64,000 bases of DNA from Streptomyces sp. AA1529 (lineage in GTDB: Bacteria; Actinomycetota; Actinomycetes; Streptomycetales; Streptomycetaceae). Position 1 is the first letter of the stretch, and each line of letters begins with the position of its first letter. Of this stretch, positions 60,790-64,000 are shown piece after piece. Made by a program: the position numbers and the translations under genes. Location: assembly GCF_000280905.1 (NCBI RefSeq), contig NZ_ALAP01000037.1, positions 1-64,000 of the forward strand, in the 5' to 3' direction. Under the pieces are notes generated by a model. It worked only from the letters and a program-made list of their open reading frames with translations, was not told where the DNA came from and searched no databases.

Positions 60790-61914
60790 TCAGGCGGTCT
60801 TGCGGGGCCGTGCGGACTTCTTCGCGGCGGACCTGCCCGCGGTGGTCTTCTTCGCCCCGGTCTTGCCGGTCGCACCTGCCGACTTCTTGGCAGCGGCCTT
60901 CCCGGTGCCGGTCTTCTTGGCCGCGGTCTTCTTGGCGGTGGTCTTCTTCGCCGCGGTCTTCTTCGCCGCGGACTTCTTCGCCGGACTCTTCCCGGCGGCC
61001 GGCTTCGCGCCGGACCCCGCGGCTCCGGACCTGCCACCCCCTTCGCCGCCGCTCCGCCCGGACGCCGCCCGCCCGGCCGTCTCCTTCCTGCGGTCCGACA
61101 GCTCGTGGACGGTCGCCTCGCCCTCCTGGCGCCCGCTCCTGGCCTCCTGGACGCTGCGCTCCAGCACGGACATCAGATCCACCAGCTTGCCGCCGCCCGC
61201 CTCGGCACGCCGGCGCAGTTCCTCGGACGGCGGCTCGGCGCCCTCCGCCTTCGCCCGGACGAGCTCTTCCAGCGCCTCCCGGTACTCGTCCCGCAGGTCG
61301 CCCCAGTCCAGCTCGCCGAGGGTCTCCATGAGGGTGTCCGCGAGGTCGAGTTCGGCGTCCCGCACCGTGACCTCCTCCTCGGGTGCGACGCCGCCGACCG
61401 AGCGGATCTCGTCGGGCCACAGCATCGTGTGCAGCGCCAGCGCGTCCTCGTAGACGCGCAGCATCCCGAGGCTCTCCCGGGCCCGCAGGGCCAGCTTGGC
61501 GACGGCGACCTTGCCGGAGCGCTTGAGGGCCTCACGCAGCAGGACGTACGGCTTGTCGGCGCGCTTGCCGTCGGCTGCCAGATAGTAGGAGCGGTCGAGC
61601 TGGATGGGGTCGATCTCCTCGGCGGGCACGAAGCCGAGGATCTCCACGGTCTTGGCGGTGGGCAGGGGGAGGGCCGCCATGTCGTCGTCGGTCAGCAGCA
61701 CGGTGCGGCCCTCTTCGGTCTCGAAGCCCCGGCCGATCTCCTCACGCGGCACTTCCTCCTCGTCCAGCTCGCACACCTTGCGGTACCGGATGCGGCCCTG
61801 GTCGGCCGTGTGGACCTGGTGGAAGGAGACGCTGTGGTTCTCGGTGGCCGCCACCACCTTGATCGGGATCGAGACCAGCCCGAACGAAATGGTCCCTTTC
61901 CAGATTGAACGCAT
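60790..61914 (-). CDS. ku: Ku DNA end-binding protein (NHEJ)
   Basis: The 374-residue protein begins MRSIWKGTISFGLVSIPIKV, the standard Ku start, and keeps the beta-barrel and bridge core (RKVCELDEEEVPREEIGRGF, VEILGFVPAEEIDPI, SYYLAADGKRADKPYVLL). After residue 290 comes a tail of about 85 residues of Ala, Lys, Pro and Ser with SPAKKSAAKKT-like repeats, resembling histone H1. Such tails in actinobacterial Ku increase DNA binding. It holds broken DNA ends and recruits LigD. ATG at 61914 follows GAAGGGA. It is divergent from ligD polymerase with only 30 bases between. Confidence 0.95.
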   Translation of the reverse strand: MRSIWKGTISFGLVSIPIKVVAATENHSVSFHQVHTADQGRIRYRKVCELDEEEVPREEIGRGFETEEGRTVLLTDDDMAALPLPTAKTVEILGFVPAEEIDPIQLDRSYYLAADGKRADKPYVLLREALKRSGKVAVAKLALRARESLGMLRVYEDALALHTMLWPDEIRSVGGVAPEEEVTVRDAELDLADTLMETLGELDWGDLRDEYREALEELVRAKAEGAEPPSEELRRRAEAGGGKLVDLMSVLERSVQEARSGRQEGEATVHELSDRRKETAGRAASGRSGGEGGGRSGAAGSGAKPAAGKSPAKKSAAKKTAAKKTTAKKTAAKKTGTGKAAAKKSAGATGKTGAKKTTAGRSAAKKSARPRKTA

Positions 61915-61944
61915 ACTTTGTCCCTTCTATGGGACTCTCAGGTT

Positions 61945-62841
61945 ATGCCGCACACGGAGATCGGGGGCCACCGTCTGGCCCTCAGCAACCTCGACAAGGT
62001 GCTCTATCCGGCGACGGGGTTCACCAAGGGCGAGGCGATCCGCTACTACGCCGCCGTCGCCGATGTCCTGCTGCCCCACCTCGACGGACGCCCCCTCTCC
62101 TTTCTGCGTTTCCCGGACGGCGTGGAGGGCGAGAAGTTCTTCACCAAGCACGTTCCGCCGGGCACCCCCGACTGGGTGACGACACGCAAGATCACGGTGG
62201 TGAGCAGGACGCCGCTGAACCAGGTCCTCATCCAGGACGAGGCCACGCTGGTCTGGGCGGCCAATCTGGCGGCCCTGGAGCTGCACACCCCGCAGTGGCA
62301 GTCGGACCACCAGGCCGAGGCGGACCGGCTGGTCTTCGACCTCGATCCCGGTGAGGGTGCCGACATCCTGGACTGCCGCAGGCTCGCCGACTGGCTGCGC
62401 GAACGGGTGGCCGACGACGGGATCGCCCTGCTGCCCAAGACCTCCGGCTCCAAGGGCCTGCACCTGATCGCGGCGATCGAGCACACGCCCTCCGACCGGG
62501 TCTCGGCATACGCGAAGCGGCTCGCCCAGCAGGCCGAGGCGGAGCTTCCCGACCATGCGGTCAGCAAGATGGCCAAGGATCTGCGGCCGGGGAAGGTCTT
62601 CGTCGACTGGTCGCAGAACAACCAGGCCAAGACCACGGCAGCGCCCTACACGCTGCGCGCCAAGCAGCGTCCGACCGCCTCGACCCCGCTGACGTGGGCC
62701 GAGCTGGCCGCTGCCGACCGGCCGGAGGACCTGGTCTTCCTCGGCACCGAGCTGCCGCAGCGGATCGAGGAGTACGGCGACCTGCTGGCCCCACTGCTGG
62801 AGAGCGCCGCCGGGAGCGGCCGGGGCCGCATCCCGGCGTAG
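61945..62841 (+). CDS. ligD: LigD-type DNA polymerase/primase domain protein (NHEJ)
   Basis: The 298-residue protein corresponds to the stand-alone PolDom of LigD: LALSNLDKVLYPATGFTKGE, FLRFPDGVEGEKFFTKHVP, the catalytic DxD in RLVFDLDPGEG, and TSGSKGLHLIAAIE. It fills gaps with ribonucleotides at Ku-bound ends. No ligase or nuclease domain is attached; those would be encoded elsewhere. ATG at 61945 is used; a TTG at 61918 would add nine residues. The ku neighbour confirms the pathway. Confidence 0.93.
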   Translation: MPHTEIGGHRLALSNLDKVLYPATGFTKGEAIRYYAAVADVLLPHLDGRPLSFLRFPDGVEGEKFFTKHVPPGTPDWVTTRKITVVSRTPLNQVLIQDEATLVWAANLAALELHTPQWQSDHQAEADRLVFDLDPGEGADILDCRRLADWLRERVADDGIALLPKTSGSKGLHLIAAIEHTPSDRVSAYAKRLAQQAEAELPDHAVSKMAKDLRPGKVFVDWSQNNQAKTTAAPYTLRAKQRPTASTPLTWAELAAADRPEDLVFLGTELPQRIEEYGDLLAPLLESAAGSGRGRIPA

Positions 62842-62886
62842 CGTCGTGCGCACACCGCCCGGGGGGCTCCGCCCGCGCGCCGGGGC

Positions 62887-62922
62887 GGGAGGGTGGAGCG
62901 GCCGAGGTCGCTCCGCCCTCCC
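62887..62922. terminator. Stem-loop terminator between convergent genes
   Basis: Arms 62887-62900 and 62909-62922 pair over 14 positions with one wobble, around GCCGAGGT. It can stop both the ligD transcript and the minus-strand transcript. Confidence 0.75.
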
Positions 62923-62968
62923 CCGGACGGCTTCCGTGGCGGCCTCCCGAAGAGCCCGCCGACCGGTC

Positions 62969-63256
62969 TCAGTGCGCTTCCGCGCCCCAGTCGCTGCCCG
63001 CGCGGGCACGGTAGTCGCGAGCCGTGCGGACCCGGTCGGCCACCGAGGAGGGGAGCCGGTCCTGGACGGCGTCGGCGGCCTTCGCGGCGGCCTGCCGGCT
63101 GCTGAGCGCCGCCGCCTCCCCCGCGTTGCGCACCGCCGGGTTCTCCGCGATCCTCCGCACGCCCTTCCTGATCTGCTCGTAGCGCTCGCGTCCCGCGCGG
63201 GCGCCGAGCACGTAGCCGATGGCCAGTCCGGACACGAATGTGAGCCGGTAGCGCAT
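62969..63256 (-). CDS. Small YtxH-like membrane protein
   Basis: The 95-residue protein begins MRYRLTFVSGLAIGYVLGARAG, one membrane helix with GYVLGARAGRERYEQI, followed by a charged helix rich in Ala, Arg and Lys. That architecture is shared by YtxH-like proteins of Actinobacteria. ATG at 63256 follows GAGAAGGGG; the longer frame to 63316 is not supported. Function unknown, possibly envelope stress. Confidence 0.8.
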   Translation of the reverse strand: MRYRLTFVSGLAIGYVLGARAGRERYEQIRKGVRRIAENPAVRNAGEAAALSSRQAAAKAADAVQDRLPSSVADRVRTARDYRARAGSDWGAEAH

Positions 63257-63445
63257 AGCTTGCCCCTTCTCTCGGCTGGTGGTCCTGCTGCCGTACCCGG
63301 GGACTGCGGCAGCCACCGGGGTGCCTCAGGGGTACCGCGTTCGGGCGGCGGCAATACCGATTTCGGAGCACCCCCTGGCATGCGCTAATGTATTCCCCAC
63401 CGCAAGGGAGCGCCCCGGGGATCCGGAGTGCGACCGACGCGACGG

Positions 63446-63518
63446 TCCCGTGTAGCTCAATCGGCAGAGCAGCCGGCTGTTAACCGGCAGGTTACTGGTT
63501 CGAGTCCAGTCGCGGGAG
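63446..63518 (+). tRNA. tRNA-Asn (anticodon GUU)
   Basis: Cloverleaf: acceptor TCCCGTG/CGCGGGA, D-arm with GCTCAATCGGCAGAGC, anticodon stem GCCGG/CCGGC with loop CTGTTAA, and T-arm with GGTTCGAGTCC. CCA is not encoded. A terminator follows at once. Confidence 0.95.
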
Positions 63519-63527
63519 CACCACTCG

Positions 63528-63553
63528 AAAGGGCCCCTCTCCAGGGGCCCTTT
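63528..63553 (+). terminator. Terminator after tRNA-Asn with T-rich end
   Basis: AAAGGGCCCCT pairs with AGGGGCCCTTT around CTCC, ending in a TTTT run. It is one of few classical intrinsic terminators in the window. Confidence 0.92.
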
Positions 63554-63754
63554 TCGTGTGCCACCACTGCGTCCGAGGCCCGGCACAAGGGGCGTTCTTC
63601 CGTGCTTCACAACGAAGTTGGCCGCGAACTGGAACCAATCACCCTTGGTTCGGGGTCCTCACCTGCGTAGATCTCCCCCGGCGCGGGCGGCAGATCCTAT
63701 GAACGGTTATGCTGCGGCAGACGGCGCGCACAGATGTGCGCGGCGCGCCGTTAC

Positions 63755-63828
63755 GGGGCGGTAGCTCAGCCGGTTAGAGCAGCGGACTCATAATCCGTCG
63801 GCCGTGGGTTCGAGTCCCACCCGCCCCA
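63755..63828 (+). tRNA. tRNA with CAU anticodon (Met elongator; Ile2 possible)
   Basis: Acceptor GGGGCGG/CCGCCCC, D-arm GCTCAGCCGGTTAGAGC, anticodon stem GCGGA/TCCGT with loop CTCATAA, and T-arm GTGGGTTCGAGTCCCAC. The first pair is G-C, so it is not the initiator. Whether C34 is modified to read AUA (Ile) cannot be told from the gene alone. Confidence 0.9.
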
Positions 63829-63950
63829 CCTCAGTACAACCGCGCAGAAACGTTCCGAGCTGGACCTCGGCCGGAGCATTCCGGGAACGGGCGCCCCGTT
63901 CCGCGTGCCCTCCGGCGGCCGTTGACCTCTGCGCCGGGCAGCTGCCCCCG

Positions 63951-64000
63951 TCACCCGTCCAGGGCACCCCCGTCCAGGTCTTCGAAGAGCCCCTCCGCCC
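63951..64000 (-). CDS. Possible 3' end of a minus-strand gene, cut by window edge
   Basis: The minus strand from the window edge reads AEGLFEDLDGGALDG and stops at 63953-63951. The acidic, Gly-ending tail and bias look like a true C-terminus, but only 16 codons are present and nothing can be said of function. Confidence 0.35.
   Translation of the reverse strand, partial: AEGLFEDLDGGALDG

Noticed and set aside
60498..61037. Arg/Pro-rich minus-strand open frame over the ku tail
   Set aside because: Wrong frame of the Lys/Ala repeat region; the ku frame continues through it to a proper stop.

Overview
The window is high-G+C actinobacterial DNA, almost certainly the chromosome of a Streptomyces species. 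The evidence is strong G/C third-position bias, many GTG and leaderless starts, the tellurium-resistance-like ter cluster, and the aceE / regulator / fabD-fabH-acpP-fabF order known from Streptomyces and partly shared with Mycobacterium. No database search was possible. All names rest on motifs, lengths and gene context read by eye.

Region 1 (1 to about 19.2 kb) is an actinomycete integrative and conjugative element (AICE). It abuts a tRNA-Val(UAC) gene at 19200-19271, and its left end is not in the window. Left to right it carries: an AT-richer putative PD-(D/E)xK nuclease (possible defence cargo); a tandem-GntR regulator and an HD hydrolase; a Nudix gene of the Pif (conjugal immunity) type with an XRE-type regulator; a regulatory stretch with two clear palindromes; very small genes, one zinc-ribbon gene being frameshifted; a GGDEF protein; membrane and spread proteins; a decayed PAPS-reductase-like pseudogene; a TraB/FtsK translocase; a Prim-Pol/DUF3631 replication pair with its own SSB; and Xis and integrase. 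Two repeat arrays stand out. A cluster of 7-bp repeats with a 19-bp-stem hairpin directly follows traB and is a candidate transfer locus (clt). Eight copies of an 8-mer flank the end of the helicase gene and are a candidate replication origin. Stem-loops of unrelated sequence sit just before most genes that begin a translationally coupled block.

Region 2 (19.3-32.2 kb) is chromosomal. It holds a coiled-coil protein, a DUF4383 membrane protein and a ter stress cluster: three TerD-domain proteins, a TerA-like protein, a TerC/DUF475 membrane protein, and an aldolase / phosphoribosyltransferase fusion / HAD operon of the kind predicted to make a nucleoside-like metabolite. AhpE peroxiredoxin follows.

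Region 3 (32.4-53.4 kb) holds DUF3052, aceE, a drug exporter with a divergent TetR regulator, two paralogous DUF1023 hydrolases around a DUF4429 gene and a two-component system, a MerR regulator with a textbook 19-bp-spacer promoter, a beta-lactamase-fold serine hydrolase, a pirin, and the FasR-type regulator followed by the fatty-acid synthase II operon.

Region 4 (53.5-64 kb) holds redox and housekeeping genes (HIBADH-like dehydrogenase, DUF3145, SGNH lipoprotein, Ohr, CurA-like reductase/MarR, TetR/cupin, RibD-like reductase), the divergent ku-ligD(pol) NHEJ pair, a small membrane protein, tRNA-Asn and a CAU tRNA.
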